Shown piece after piece: positions 10,924-22,490 of a stretch of 64,000 nt of DNA. The notes beneath the pieces were generated by a model. The model ran no database searches. It was given only the letters and a program-made list of their open reading frames with translations, and had not been told where the DNA came from. Source of the stretch: Micropterus salmoides (Eukaryota > Chordata > Actinopteri > Centrarchiformes > Centrarchidae); NCBI RefSeq assembly GCF_014851395.1, contig NW_024043372.1, forward strand, positions 4,725,490 through 4,789,489, read 5' to 3'. How positions within the stretch are numbered: the stretch's first letter is position 1; each line of letters starts with the position of its first letter. The translations under genes were made by a program, and so were the position numbers.

Positions 10924-13900
10924 CTAGGCAGAGTCGTAAAATGTTTTATTTAAAATTGTTTGAGAAATTCATACTTAGTATTACATGGTTTGATCTGACC
11001 GAAGCTACTAAAGAACAATCAGCATGTTTATTTGAACTTATACTGTCATTATCTGCTCAGAGGCATCTATTGGACACTATAGATGGTACAAATCAGCAGT
11101 TGGATCAGTGTTACCTGAAGGCTGACCAGTGACCTCCACCTCACACAGTGTCAGGTATTCTTGTCTTCCAGGAATCACAATGTTTACATAACGGCCTTCC
11201 ATTCCATTGCAAACAAAGGTTTGTGAGGCCCCAGCAGCGATAGATGAGATCACTGCACATCTGATGAATAAGAAAACACAAGTATTTGTAAAATAATTTT
11301 ACCAAGTGAATGTTATGCATAGATCTCAGCAGTAGTTGTATCTACATACTGTTGAAGTTATGGTGAAATATTACTGTTCGGAAATGATGTAGATCTCAAG
11401 TGCACTAATTTCCTCTAACTTACACAACAAACGTTAAATGCTCAAACCTAATCAAAGACACAAAGGTCTGTTACCTGGGATTAGCATTGCCGTTGTCAGT
11501 GAGGGAATTTCCGATGCGGATCTCAGCACCATTGAGCCTTTCGGGGCAACAATCTTTTCTGTTGGTGATTGTGACGGTGTTGATGTTGTACGTCTTCAGG
11601 AGGTCCAGACTCCACCATGGATTTTGATCCTTTTGTGTGACTGAACAGGACTTTTCTTGCCTGTTGCTAGCACGATTTCCATCAATGGCCCTTTCAGGGA
11701 CATCATTCCCATACAGCGAGGACTGAGTCGCTTTCCCACCTTTAGCAATATTTGTATCTAGGCAGAGTCGTAAAATGTTTTATTTAAAATTGTTTGAGAA
11801 ATTCATACTTAGTATTACATGGTTTGATCTGACCGAAGCTACTAAAGAACAGTCAGCATGTTTATTTGAACTTATACTGTCATTATCTGCTCAGAGGCAT
11901 CTATTGGACACTATTGATGGTACAAATCAGCAGTTGGATCAGTGTTACCTGAAGGCTGACCAGTGACCTCCACCTCACACAGTGTCAGGTATTCTTGTCT
12001 TCCAGGAATCACAATGTTTACATAACGGCCTTCCATTCCATTACAAACAAAGGTTTGTGAGGCCCCAGCAGCGATAGATGAGATCACTGCACATCTGATG
12101 AATAAGAAAACACAAGTATTTGTAAAATAATTTTACCAAGTGAATGTTATGCATAGATCTCAGCAGTAGTTGTATTTACATACTGTTGATGTTATGGTGA
12201 AATATTACTGTTCGGAAATGATGTAGATCTCAAGTGCACTAATTTCCTCTAACTTACACAACAAACGTTAAATGCTCAAACCTAATCAAAGACACAAAGG
12301 TCTGTTACCTGGGATTAGCATTGCCGTTGTCAGTGAGGGAGTTTCCGATGCGGATCTCAGCACCATTGAGCCTTTCGGGGCAACAATCTTTTCTGTTGGT
12401 GATTGTGACGGTGTTGATCTTGTACGTCTTCAGGAGGTCCAGACTCCACCATGGATTTTGATCCTTTTGTGTGTGTGTACAGGAACCCTCCGGCCAGTTG
12501 CTAGCACGATTTCCATCAACGGCCCTTTCAGGGACAGCATTCTCATACAGCGAGGACTGAGTCGCTTTCCCACCTTTAGCAATATTTGTATCTAGGCAGA
12601 GTCGTAAAATGTTTTATTTAAGATAGTTTGAGAAATTCATACTTAGTATGACATGATTTGATCTGACTGAAGCCATTAAAGAACTGTCAGCACATTTATT
12701 TGAACGTATACTGTCATTATCTGCTCAGAGGCATCTATTGGACACTATTGATGGTACAAATCAGCAGTTGGATCAGTGTTACCTGAAGGCTGACCAGTGA
12801 CCTCCACCTCACACAGTGTCAGGTATTCTTGTCTTCCAGGAATCACAATGTTTACATAACGGCCTTCCATTCCATTACAAACAAAGGTTTGTGAGGCCCC
12901 AGCAGCGATAGATGAGATCACTGCACATCTGATGAATAAGAAAACACAAGTATTTGTAAAATAATTTTACCAAGTGAATGTTATGCATAGATCTCAGCAG
13001 TAGTTGTATTTACATACTGTTGATGTTATGGTGAAATATTACTGTTCGGAAATGATGTAGATCTCAAGTGCACTAATTTCCTCTAACTTACACAACAAAC
13101 GTTAAATGCTCAAACCTAATCAAAGACACAAAGGTCTGTTACCTGGGATTAGCATTGCGGTTGTCGATGATGGAATTTCCGATGCGGATCTCAGCACCAT
13201 TGAGCCTTTCGGGGCAACAATCTTTTCTGTTGGTGATTGTGACGGTGTTGATGTTGTACGTCTTCAGGAGGTCCAGACTCCACCATGGATTTTGATCCTT
13301 TTGTGTGACTGAACAGGACTTTTCTTGCCTGTTGCTAGCACGATTTCCATCAATGGCCCTTTCAGGGACATCATTCTCATACAGCGAGGACTGAGTCGCT
13401 TTCCCACCTTTAGCAATATTTGTATCTAGGCAGAGTCGTAAAATGTTTTATTTAAGATAGTTTGAGAAATTCATACTTAGTATGACATGATTTGATCTGA
13501 CCGAAGCCATTAAAGAACAATCAGCATGTTTATTTGAACGTATACTGTCATTATCTGCTCAGAGGCATCTATTGGACACTATAGATGGTACAAATCAGCA
13601 GTTGGATCAGTGTTACCTGAAGGCTGACCAGTGACTTCCACCTCACACAGTGTCAGGTATTCTTGTCTTCCAGGAATCACAATGTTTACATAACGGCCTT
13701 CCATTCCATTACAAAAAAAGGTTTGTGAGGCCCCAGCAGCGATAGATGAGATCACTGCACATCTGATGAATAAGAAATCACAAGTATTTGTAAAATAATT
13801 TTACCAAGTGAATGTTATGCATAGATCTCAGCAGTAGTTGTATTTACATACTGTTGATATTATGGTGAAATATTACTGTTCGGAAATGATGTAGATCTCA

Positions 13901-16900
13901 AGTGCACTAATTTCCTCTAACTTACACAACAAACGTTAAATGCTCAAACCTAATCAAAGACACAAAGGTCTGTTACCTGGGATTAGCATTGCGGTTGTCG
14001 ATGATGGAATTTCCGATGCGGATCTCAGCACCATTGAGCCTTTCGGGGCAACAATCTTTTCTGTTGGTGATTGTGACGGTGTTGATGTTGTACGTCTTCA
14101 GGAGGTCCAGACTCCACCATGGATTTTGATCCCTCCCTGTGACTGAACAGGACTTTTCTTGCCTGTTGCTAGCACGATTTCCATCAATGGCCCTTTCAGG
14201 GACATCATTCTCATACAGCGAGGACTGAGTCGCTTTCCCACCTTTAGCAATATTTGTATCTAGGCAGAGTCGTAAAATGTTTTATTTAAGATAGTTTGAG
14301 AAATTCACCAAAGTATTACATGATTTGATCTGACTGAAGCCATTACAGAACAATCAGCATGTTTATTTGAACTTATACTGTCATTATCTGCTCAGAGGCA
14401 TCTATTGGACACTATAGATGGTACAAATCAGCAGTTGGATCAGTGTTACCTGAAGGCTGACCAGTGACCTCCACCTCACACAGTGTCAGGTATTCTTGTC
14501 TTCCAGGAATCACAATGTTTACATAACGGCCTTCCATTCCATTGCAAACAAAGGTTTGTGAGGCCCCAGCAGCGATAGATGAGATCACTGCACATCTGAT
14601 GAATAAGAAAACACAAGTATTTGTAAAATAATTTTACCAAGTGAATGTTATGCATAGATCTCAGCAGTAGTTGTATTTGCATACTGATGATGTTATGGTG
14701 AAATATTACTGTTTGGAAATGATGTAGATCTCAAGTGCACTAATTTCCTCTAACTTACACAACAAACGTTAAATGCTCAAACCTAATCAAAGACACAAAG
14801 GTCTGTTACCTGGGATTAGCATTGCGGTTGTCGATGATGGAATTTCCGATGCGGATCTCAGCACCATTGAGCCTTTCGGGGCAACAATCTTTTCTGTTGG
14901 TGATTGTGACGGTGTTGATGTTGTACGTTTTCAGGAGGTCCAGACTCCACCATGGATTTTGATCCTTTTGTGTGTGTGTACAGGAACCCTCCGGCCAGTT
15001 GCTAGCACGATTTCCATCAACGGCCCTTTCAGGGACAGCATTCTCAAACAGCGAGGACTGAGTCGCTTTCCCACCTTTAGCAATATTTGTATCTAGGCAG
15101 AGTCGTAAAATGTTTTATTTAAGATAGTTTGAGAAATTCATACTTAGTATGACATGATTTGATCTGACCGAAGCCATTACAGAACAATCAGCATGTTTAT
15201 TTGAACTTATACTGTCATTATCTGCTCAGAGGCATCTATTGGACACTATAGATGGTACAAATCAGCAGTTGGATCAGTGTTACCTGAAGGCTGACCAGTG
15301 ACCTCCACCTCACACAGTGTCAGGTATTCTTGTCTTCCAGGAATCACAATGTTTACATAACGGCCTTCCATTCCATTGCAAACAAAGGTTTGTGAGGCCC
15401 CAGCAGCGATAGATGAGATCACTGCACATCTGATGAATAAGAAAACACAAGTATTTGTAAAATAATTTTACCAAGTGAATGTTATGCATAGATCTCAGCA
15501 GTAGTTGTATTTAGATACTGTTGATGTTATGGTGAAATATTACTGTTCGGAAATGATGTAGATCTCAAGTGCACTAATTTCCTCTAACTTACACAACAAA
15601 CGTTAAATGCTCAAACCTAATCAAAGACACAAAGGTCTGTTACCTGGGATTAGCATTGCGGTTGTCGATGATGGAATTTCCGATGCGGATCTCAGCACCA
15701 TTGAGCCTTTGGGGGCAACAATCTTTTCTGTTGGTGATTGTGACGGTGTTGATGTTGTACGTCTTCAGGAGGTCCAGACTCCACCATGGATTTTGATCCT
15801 TTTGTGTGACTGAACAGGACTTTTCTTGCCTGTTGCTAGCACGATTTCCATCAATGGCCCTTTCAGGGACATCATTCTCATACAGCGAGGACTGAGTCGC
15901 TTTCCCACCTTTAGCAATATTTGTATCTAGGCAGAGTCGTAAAATGTTTTATTTAAGATAGTTTGAGAAATTCACCAAAGTATTACATGGTTTGATCTGA
16001 CCGAAGCTACTAAAGAACAATCAGCATGTTTATTTGAACTTATACTGTCATTATCTGCTCAGAGGCATCTATTGGACACTATTGATGGTACAAATCAGCA
16101 GTTGGATCAGTGTTACCTGAAGGCTGACCAGTGACCTCCACCTCACACAGTGTCAGGTATTCTTGTCTTCCAGGAATCACAATGTTTACATAACGGCCTT
16201 CCATTCCATTACAAACAAAGGTTTGTGAGGCCCCAGCAGCGATAGATGAGATCACTGCACATCTGATGAATAAGAAAACACAAGTATTTGTAAAATAATT
16301 TTACCAAGTGAATGTTATGCATAGATCTCAGCAGTAGTTGTATTTACATACTGTTGATGTTATGGTGAAATATTACTGTTCGGAAATGATGTAGATCTCA
16401 AGTGCACTAATTTCCTCTAACTTACACAACAAACGTTAAATGCTCAAACCTAATCAAAGACACAAAGGTCTGTTACCTGGGATTAGCATTGCGGTTGTCG
16501 ATGATGGAATTTCCGATGCGGATCTCAGCACCATTGAGCCTTTGGGGGCAACAATCTTTTCTGTTGGTGATTGTGACGGTGTTGATGTTGTACGTCTTCA
16601 GGAGGTCCAGACTCCACCATGGATTTTGATCCTTTTGTGTGACTGAACAGGACTTTTCTTGCCTGTTGCTAGCACGATTTCCATCAATGGCCCTTTCAGG
16701 GACATCATTCTCATACAGCGAGGACTGAGTCGCTTTCCCACCTTTAGCAATATTTGTATCTAGGCAGAGTCGTAAAATGTTTTATTTAAGATAGTTTGAG
16801 AAATTCACCAAAGTATTACATGGTTTGATCTGACCGAAGCTACTAAAGAACAATCAGCATGTTTATTTGAACTTATACTGTCATTATCTGCTCAGAGGCA

Positions 16901-18658
16901 TCTATTGGACACTATTGATGGTACAAATAAGCAGTTGGATCAGTGTTACCTGAACGCTGATCAGTGACCTCCACCAAAGTATTACATGATTTGACCGAGG
17001 ATACTAAAGAAATTACAATTAGTGTACAATATTTGCTTTGAACTGTAAACATTGTGAAAACATTTTTATATCACAACTGTTATATTTGCATGGCTTAATG
17101 TTAAAAATTGCATTAGGGCTGGGCGATAAGTTAATGAAGTTGTCACGATCCTGTCCTGGGCTTGTCTGGATTATATTATTTTATATCTTCTTTGTGTTTT
17201 GATTTTGTTTTCTCTGTGTCTGGGTTTTGGGTTTCAGTCCTGTCTGTGTGTCTTGTTGGGGAGTCTGGGTTTTTGTTCCATGTCTTTGTTCCTAGTCCTG
17301 TGCCTTAGTTCATGTTGTAGTATTTGCTTCTAGTTCTTTCTCTGCATCATTTTGGTTTAGTCTGCTCGGTACTCTGGGTTCTAGTTCTGGTTTTGTCTGT
17401 TATGATCCCTGTGTTATAGTTGGTCGGTGTTTGTCTGTTTACATGTGTCCTGCCTGTTCTTGGAACTACCTGTTCATCATTTTGGATGTACCAGTCTCTG
17501 CAACCTGTAAGCTTTAATGTTTGTTTTTGGTTTGGATTAAAATCCTGAACTTGACGTCGGCTCTCTAGTGTCTTGCGTTTGGGCTCTGTGCACTCATCAG
17601 GATCCTGACACAAGTAATCAAATCCAAAACTCAGAACCTCAAACCAAACTAATTTTAATATGTTGGTTATTTAATTGTTCTAATCATGTTCCACACTGTT
17701 AGTGTTCATCATGTTGTTCATGTACTTTCCCCTTAAACACCACCGTGTGTATAGTCATGTGACTCCGCCCCTTCCCGTCATGTTTAGATTCCAGACAGCA
17801 ATTTGAAGCATAGGGAGATGTTAGCTTGCACTAATCTCTTTCATTTTCCAGCAGCTGGAGAAACAACATTTTATTAACAGACTGACTCTGACCTACATGT
17901 ACATTTAGTGCCAGTCTGACAACGTACTCAGTTTCATCATCATTTTCTGTTGCTTGCTCCTCACATTTGCTCACCCACACACACGCTACATTGCACTGCC
18001 CTTAAAAGACCTCACTTACTACTACTCTCATACCAGCACCTGTCACATAGATGTTCTGTGAAGAATGAGGACAGGAAGTTATTCGAACGCTGTAAAAATG
18101 CAGTAATGCATGTAAAAATCATTAGCAGCGCATTGATATTAATAATTGGGTGAAATTTTTGTATTGGCAGACATAATTTAACAGCGGCGATCCACCGAAT
18201 ATAAGAACACATTTGTTATGTGCATGTGAACATTACATTATCAATTACATTATCAATTACTATTTAGATAATCGATTTTTGATATCTGTGAATCAAAGAA
18301 AAAATCCCGCTTTTAATAGTTAAGCATATTCACAGCCAACCAACCTTGTCAGTGAACTAGTGCAAAAATAAAAACAAAACAATTGTAAATTAATCGTAAG
18401 TGTTTATTTAATCGTGATTTTGATTTTAGATCATATCGTCCAGCCCTAAGTTGTGTGCATGTGCGTTTGCTTTGTTTTGATTTATTGAAGTGAACTGGCC
18501 CTCTTAAAAAATTCCTTATTTATTTAAAAACTAAAATTGGTCAATGGAGAAATATCAACTTTACCAAGTGAAAACATTAAAACAATTATCTCACCAGAAA
18601 AGCCACTTGTCTGTCCCAGAACAGCCAATAAGACAAAGACCACACCTGGAGAAATCAT
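10270..18658 (-). CDS. Secreted eight-domain F-type lectin (fucolectin)
   Basis: Predicted gene of 17 coding exons: a signal-peptide exon (18595-18658) followed by eight pairs of exons. Each pair encodes one F-type lectin domain of about 143 residues. Long exons are 283 nt; short exons are 146 nt (157 nt in the last, which ends in TAA). Every junction has AG and GT at the right place and phases match throughout (phase 1 between domains, phase 2 inside a domain). All eight domains appear open, giving about 1168 residues. Family marks are NPWWSLDLLK, TNRKDCCPER, NGAEIRIGNS, CNGMEGRYVN and EYLTLCEVEV. F-type lectins bind fucose-containing glycans extracellularly and act in fish innate recognition; that role is family knowledge. 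Two domains keep the motif H-x26-R-x-D-x4-R; six have Val for His. The 834-bp tandem structure means copy number could be an assembly or haplotype matter. Confidence 0.88.
11115..11757 (-). CDS. Lectin domain 7
   Basis: Exons 11475-11757 and 11115-11260. The histidine position is Val (SCSVT). It has the NSLTDNGNANPR end to its long exon, shared with domain 6 and different from NSIIDNRNANPR in the rest. Confidence 0.87.
11949..12591 (-). CDS. Lectin domain 6, canonical fucose motif
   Basis: Exons 12309-12591 and 11949-12094. It carries the second sequence type: NWPEGSCTHTQKD and ENAVPERAVDG. The His of CTHT is followed after 26 residues by RKDCCPER, which fits H-x26-R-x-D-x4-R. It is predicted to bind fucose in the canonical way. 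Confidence 0.88.
12783..13425 (-). CDS. Lectin domain 5
   Basis: Exons 13143-13425 and 12783-12928. Val is at the histidine position (SCSVT). RKDCCPER and both exon borders are intact. Confidence 0.87.
13617..14259 (-). CDS. Lectin domain 4
   Basis: Exons 13977-14259 and 13617-13762. Val is at the histidine position (SCSVTGRD). One base change gives TFFCNG for TFVCNG. Reading frame and splice sites are kept. Confidence 0.87.
14450..15092 (-). CDS. Lectin domain 3, canonical fucose motif
   Basis: Exons 14810-15092 and 14450-14595. It has the same second sequence type as domain 6 (GSCTHTQKD, ENAVPERAVDG) with histidine present and RKDCCPER intact. The equal distance of three units to domain 6 suggests that a block of three units was duplicated. 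Confidence 0.88.
15284..15926 (-). CDS. Lectin domain 2
   Basis: Exons 15644-15926 and 15284-15429. Val is at the histidine position. It has DCCPQR instead of DCCPER, shared only with domain 1. Confidence 0.87.
16117..16759 (-). CDS. Lectin domain 1 (N-terminal)
   Basis: Exons 16477-16759 and 16117-16262. Val is at the histidine position; DCCPQR as in domain 2. Its acceptor is phase 1 and accepts the signal exon at 18595-18658, giving a junction read as GFSDTNIAKG. Confidence 0.86.
16950..17030 (-). pseudogene. Truncated ninth lectin short exon (array edge)
   Basis: About 25 bases matching the 3' end and donor of the short lectin exon are kept at 16950-16974. The sequence then jumps to ccaaagtattacatgattt, which is intron sequence of the same unit. 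The exon has no acceptor and is probably skipped. It looks like the scar of unequal crossing-over at the upstream edge of the array. Confidence 0.7.
17114..18449. mobile_element. Non-autonomous DNA element with inverted ends
   Basis: It starts taGGGCTGGGCGATA and ends TATCGTCCAGCCCta, so the termini are inverted. This end sequence is frequent in fish genomes. No transposase is visible. It sits in intron 1 of the lectin gene and is itself interrupted by the LTR-like unit at 17141-17610. Superfamily is uncertain because target-site repeats are not clear. Confidence 0.6.
17141..17610. mobile_element. Solo-LTR-like insertion
   Basis: A 470-bp T-rich unit begins TGTCACGATCCTG and ends CAGGATCCTGACA. 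It is flanked by gaagt and caagt, a 5-bp target-site repeat with one difference. An attaaa polyadenylation-like site lies at about 17537. It fits a solo LTR of a gypsy-type element, nested in the TIR element of lectin intron 1. Confidence 0.55.
18595..18658 (-). CDS. Signal-peptide exon of the lectin gene
   Basis: ATG at 18656-18658 opens a 21-codon run, MISPGVVFVLLAVLGQTSGF and S, a typical hydrophobic secretion signal. It ends one base into a codon at a good donor (TTTTCTG then gtgagat). That phase-1 end is exactly what the long lectin exons need, and the next residue becomes Asp before TNIAKGG. A tttctctacag acceptor lies one base before the ATG, so a 5' UTR exon further upstream is likely. 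Nothing else between here and the array encodes a plausible leader, which supports joining this exon to the array. Confidence 0.8.
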
Positions 18659-18659
18659 C

Positions 18660-18904
18660 CTGTAGAGAAAGTTCACCACATTTCTATGTAACACTGATAT
18701 TATTTTTTTAGTTATTAGACCATGATTTAAAGACATTTGCATATATTTACACACATACATAAGATTCATATGTACTTTTAAGACAAAGAACAACTAATTT
18801 CAAAATTTAAAGATCAGGAAAGAAGCTCACCTAATGTCCACCTCTACATACTATTTTCATCTTCATACACATGACCAAATAACTGTTTCTGTCTACACTC
18901 ACAC
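18660..18904. other. Upstream flank of the lectin gene
   Basis: Probably contains a 5' UTR intron of the lectin gene, because the start codon follows an acceptor. I could not place the promoter. Confidence 0.35.
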
Positions 18905-18985
18905 TTAAGGGCAATTTAGAGTCACCAATTAACCTGCATGTCTTTGGACTACAGGAGGAAGCCGAAGCACCCAGAGAGACCACAG
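18905..18985. repeat. Interspersed repeat fragment
   Basis: The run gggcaatttagagtcacca to ggaggaagccgaagcaccc matches a repeat motif common in fish genomes. No coding capacity. Confidence 0.5.
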
Positions 18986-19420
18986 ACAGACATCGTTAAC
19001 TGTAACAGTAAAGTCTGAACTGAGTCTAAATTAAAGCTGTGTAACTGATAATGGTCAACATGGAACACAAAAGATGAAATAGAATGTGAGGTTAGTGAAA
19101 AAATACACGTCAGAAGCATAGTTGTATGGAAGCCCTGAGAGGCAAGTGGAAAAAAGTCTGATCTTAATTTGTTTTCTTTCCTCTGCTTATGTCTTAATGA
19201 CAGTTTTGCCAGGATTATCTTTCTGAGTTCCTTTTTTTTCATCTGTGAAACAGTTTTGCCAGGTGAACAAAATAGGTGTTGCTAGGATAATGTTTATTTT
19301 TTTTACTTTTATTTCTCTCAGGCAAATAACACACACACATTCACGTCTTCTTCCATGTGAGTTTTAATTTCTCTATTTACTCTAAACACAAGGTGCATAA
19401 CCTGTCAAAAACATTTAATA

Positions 19421-19500
19421 ATAATAATAATAATCCTTATTTGTAGAGCACTTTTCAAAAACAAGTTACAAAGTGCTTTAACAAGTGTAAAGAATAATAC
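19421..19500 (-). mobile_element. L2-type LINE 3' end
   Basis: An (ATA)n run followed by ccttatttgtagagcactttt is the reverse complement of the tail of the L2 LINE at 25000-25048. It is a 5'-truncated copy in minus orientation. Confidence 0.75.
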
Positions 19501-19750
19501 AAAAAAAAACAAGATAAGAGCATGAAAAATTTAGGAGGAGGCCCAAATGAATGTATAGTTGGTCTGAGGTGTCTATGGATTAAAAAAGATCCCAAAAAAC
19601 AGACCATAATAGCTTATGAGGCCCTTTTGCACGCAATGGGAGGAGGTCAAGATCAAACTAAAGCTTGTTTGAAATGTCTATTTAAACAATGAAAAAGCTA
19701 TTAATAATATGCCATTTGCAGGCACTTTTGAGACTAACTCCAGCTCCTCA

Positions 19751-19992
19751 TAGTGATGGGATAGGACGGCTCTTCATTTAGGACCACTTCTGCTGAGATT
19801 AAAACTTTATTGTCATTATGCAGAATACGGATACAGAAGCATCTAACCAGAAGTGCAAAAATATAGTTGTTTTTTTTTACAGATGAGTGCAGTTATGCCA
19901 TATCTTACAATATGCAGTGACGGGAGCTAGCCATCAGTTACTTCAAAGAGCCGGCTCATAGAGCTGACTCGTTCACGGCCAACACATCACTA
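19751..19992. mobile_element. Small inverted-end element, hAT-like
   Basis: It starts tagtgatgggat and ends with acacatcacta, with gagcc-rich subterminal sequence on both sides. The inner actttattgtcattatgc block is a second, unrelated repeat. No coding sequence. Confidence 0.45.
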
Positions 19993-19999
19993 GCTCCAC

Positions 20000-21244
20000 A
20001 GTTCCCTTGTCTACTGTTGAGTTGTGCACAGTGCCAGGCTTCACTATGGGATATGTTGGGATATGTTGGTAAATGTTGGTTTCTTTTTATTTGTTTGTTT
20101 TTTGAATTCTTTGTATTAAAAGACAGTTTAAAACATACATAGCAATCACCATCTATATCAAATGTTTTTGCTCGTAGATAAATTCCCACCCGCCTTTAAT
20201 TAATTATTTTTTAAATTTAGATCTAACTTGCCTTTATAAGATCCCTTACCTGACCAAGACATCAAGATCCCAAAAATGAAAAAACAAACGTGAAAAACAA
20301 AAAAAAGGGAGATGATTGTATGAACGTAAAGAGAGTATCAGCATAAATGTTTCTGTTAACCTTTTCCAAACATAAAAAAAAAACAATCTTCCGGAAGCTT
20401 GTTGTTCAGTATCAGGAATGTTAAGGATTGTATCACAAACTCTTCCCCCTGGATCTGATGCACATTCAGACCTTTCTGAAAAATGACTATTGGCACATAT
20501 TTATAGCTTTAGCATTAACCTGTTATAGTAACTAGGCATAACCCAAATACATCAATCATTACTGTACATTCATATTATGTACATAATTAAATGGTTTTAG
20601 CACCATTGCTGGGAATAGTAGTTATTTTATCAGCCTCTCAAGCTGTTGCTCATCCTCATTCTCATTCTGAATTATTTTGTTAGTATTTGATGAATAAGTA
20701 GCATCAATATACTATCCATTTCAAATTGCATTACATCTCTCAAATCCAAAACTTTATAACAACAAAACAACAATTTTACCTAAGACATTTTCATTTTTGT
20801 TATGAAGATATTTATTATGGGATTTTTAGCTTGTCATTACCTATCTGCAATGTGAAGAGGTACCTAAATTTATCAGTTACTACTTTAATGGCAAAAGAAT
20901 GTCAGTCACTAATCCAATCAAAGACCTACCTTGTAGTTTTCAAACACCCTGGAAGCAGCTATGATCTGCATGTTTCCAGAGAGAGCAGTTATTTTATACT
21001 TTATTGCAGAGTATTGTTTGTTTAATGAACATCCTAGTCACATAGGTGGTGTTTGCAAACCTTGTAAATACATCAATTTTTATCAAATGTCATGTGCCTA
21101 ATCTCATGTGAATGTGTACTCTTTGCTGTGGCACCAAAGTCAATATTTGTTCACCAGGGGCAGAGTTTCACTGGAAGTCAAAAAGATACAACTATCGAAA
21201 ACAAACAGGCAGCAGAAAAATGTAAATCCAAAACAAACAAATTG
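20000..21244. other. Unassigned stretch
   Basis: AT-rich with short ORFs lacking domain features. The largest (20726-21025, plus) has no recognisable motif and no splice context that I can support. Confidence 0.4.
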
Positions 21245-21410
21245 GCAGTATTACTGGGAGGCTGGTGGTGATGGTGTATAGATAAGATGCTTGCCATTGG
21301 CGTGGGAAATACCATTGCTCCAGAGGGGTGCAACCTCTGACATGTGTAGCAATTCTAAGTCGCTTTAATAAAAGCGTCAGCTAAATGAGTAAATGTAAAT
21401 GTAGGCGTAT
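21245..21410 (+). mobile_element. tRNA-derived SINE, degraded copy
   Basis: It has the body ttgctccagaggggtgcaa, acctctgacatgtgtagcaa and the tail gtcagctaaatgagtaaatg, shared with copies at 47095-47320 and 60455-60660. The tRNA-like head is partly deleted. Confidence 0.75.
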
Positions 21411-22490
21411 GTTGGGACCAGGACAGTATGAGAACAAAGTTAATGTGGCCTGCATGGAATTTCAGAAGCATACTGTAACTGAGGCCTTCTACAAAAAGGG
21501 CGGTATAGGCTGCAAAATTCTCACTTGAATGATTAAATGATGTTGAAGGCTGACGCTAAACTGTATGACTGTATCTCTGATGTATTAAAATCTAAAAGCA
21601 TCAAGAAAATTACAACAATATGACAATGTTGGTTATAAGTTTCTCCTCCAGTGTGTCTCTTCCAGAATGCATCTCAGAGTTTATGATACATGTGATTGTT
21701 GTCTCTTTCACACAAAACAGAGACATAATTTGTTTCTATAAAAGAAACCAATTTTTCTATGAAAGAAACCAATTTCGAATCTTAACTTTCTCATCAAGTC
21801 ATAATATTAAATATGTGATTGTAAAGATGTTCATCCAACCAAATACCAAGTTATTTGCAAACTGGAACATGTTCTATAACAGAACCATCCAGAGACAAAT
21901 CTGAATGTGCACGCTCCCTGCATATTGAGATATCCAATCCTAACTTCTTTATATATTTCAAGAAGACATCTGTTAGGCCTGTACCTGATGTGTCAAGCAC
22001 AGGCAGGAAAGTAACAAAATGCTCGCTAACAGTAGCACAGACACCAACTTGGCATTTGACAAGGCACAGTGTCACAGAGAGCTGTTCTATTGTTCTCTTT
22101 TTCTAATGGGGTGTTGAGCATGTGGAGGTGGGAGATGGCAGTCTCTCAGACAATCAAATGATATGTTTTTCTCTTCCTATCATTTTGATAGCATGTCTCT
22201 TTCTTCTCCTCGGTGCAAAAAAGAGAAGGGAAAGGATAGAGATATAAAAAAACAACAGATTTTGTCCTTTGCCATCAGGTCCACGAAGATCATTTGTCCT
22301 TATTTTGGGGGGATAAGTAATGTTCAAGTTGTTTGTCTTTTATTTCTCACTTCCACAGATCTGAATACCAATGCTCTCTGTTTCCTTTTATCAACAACCA
22401 GCAAAGCTTGGTGGCTCAGCTAACTAAAGTATTTGCACTACGAGGTTGCTCTTACAGCTTTCCTAAAATTCCTTAATTTTTATTTTAACT
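21411..22490. other. Unassigned stretch
   Basis: No supported gene. ORFs at 21620-21904 and 21855-22106 overlap in different frames and show no domain. Confidence 0.4.

Noticed and set aside
10604..16646. Repeated plus-strand ORFs of 68-107 codons in every 834-bp unit
   Set aside because: They are antisense shadows of the minus-strand lectin exons. The minus strand gives the domain motifs and splice sites.
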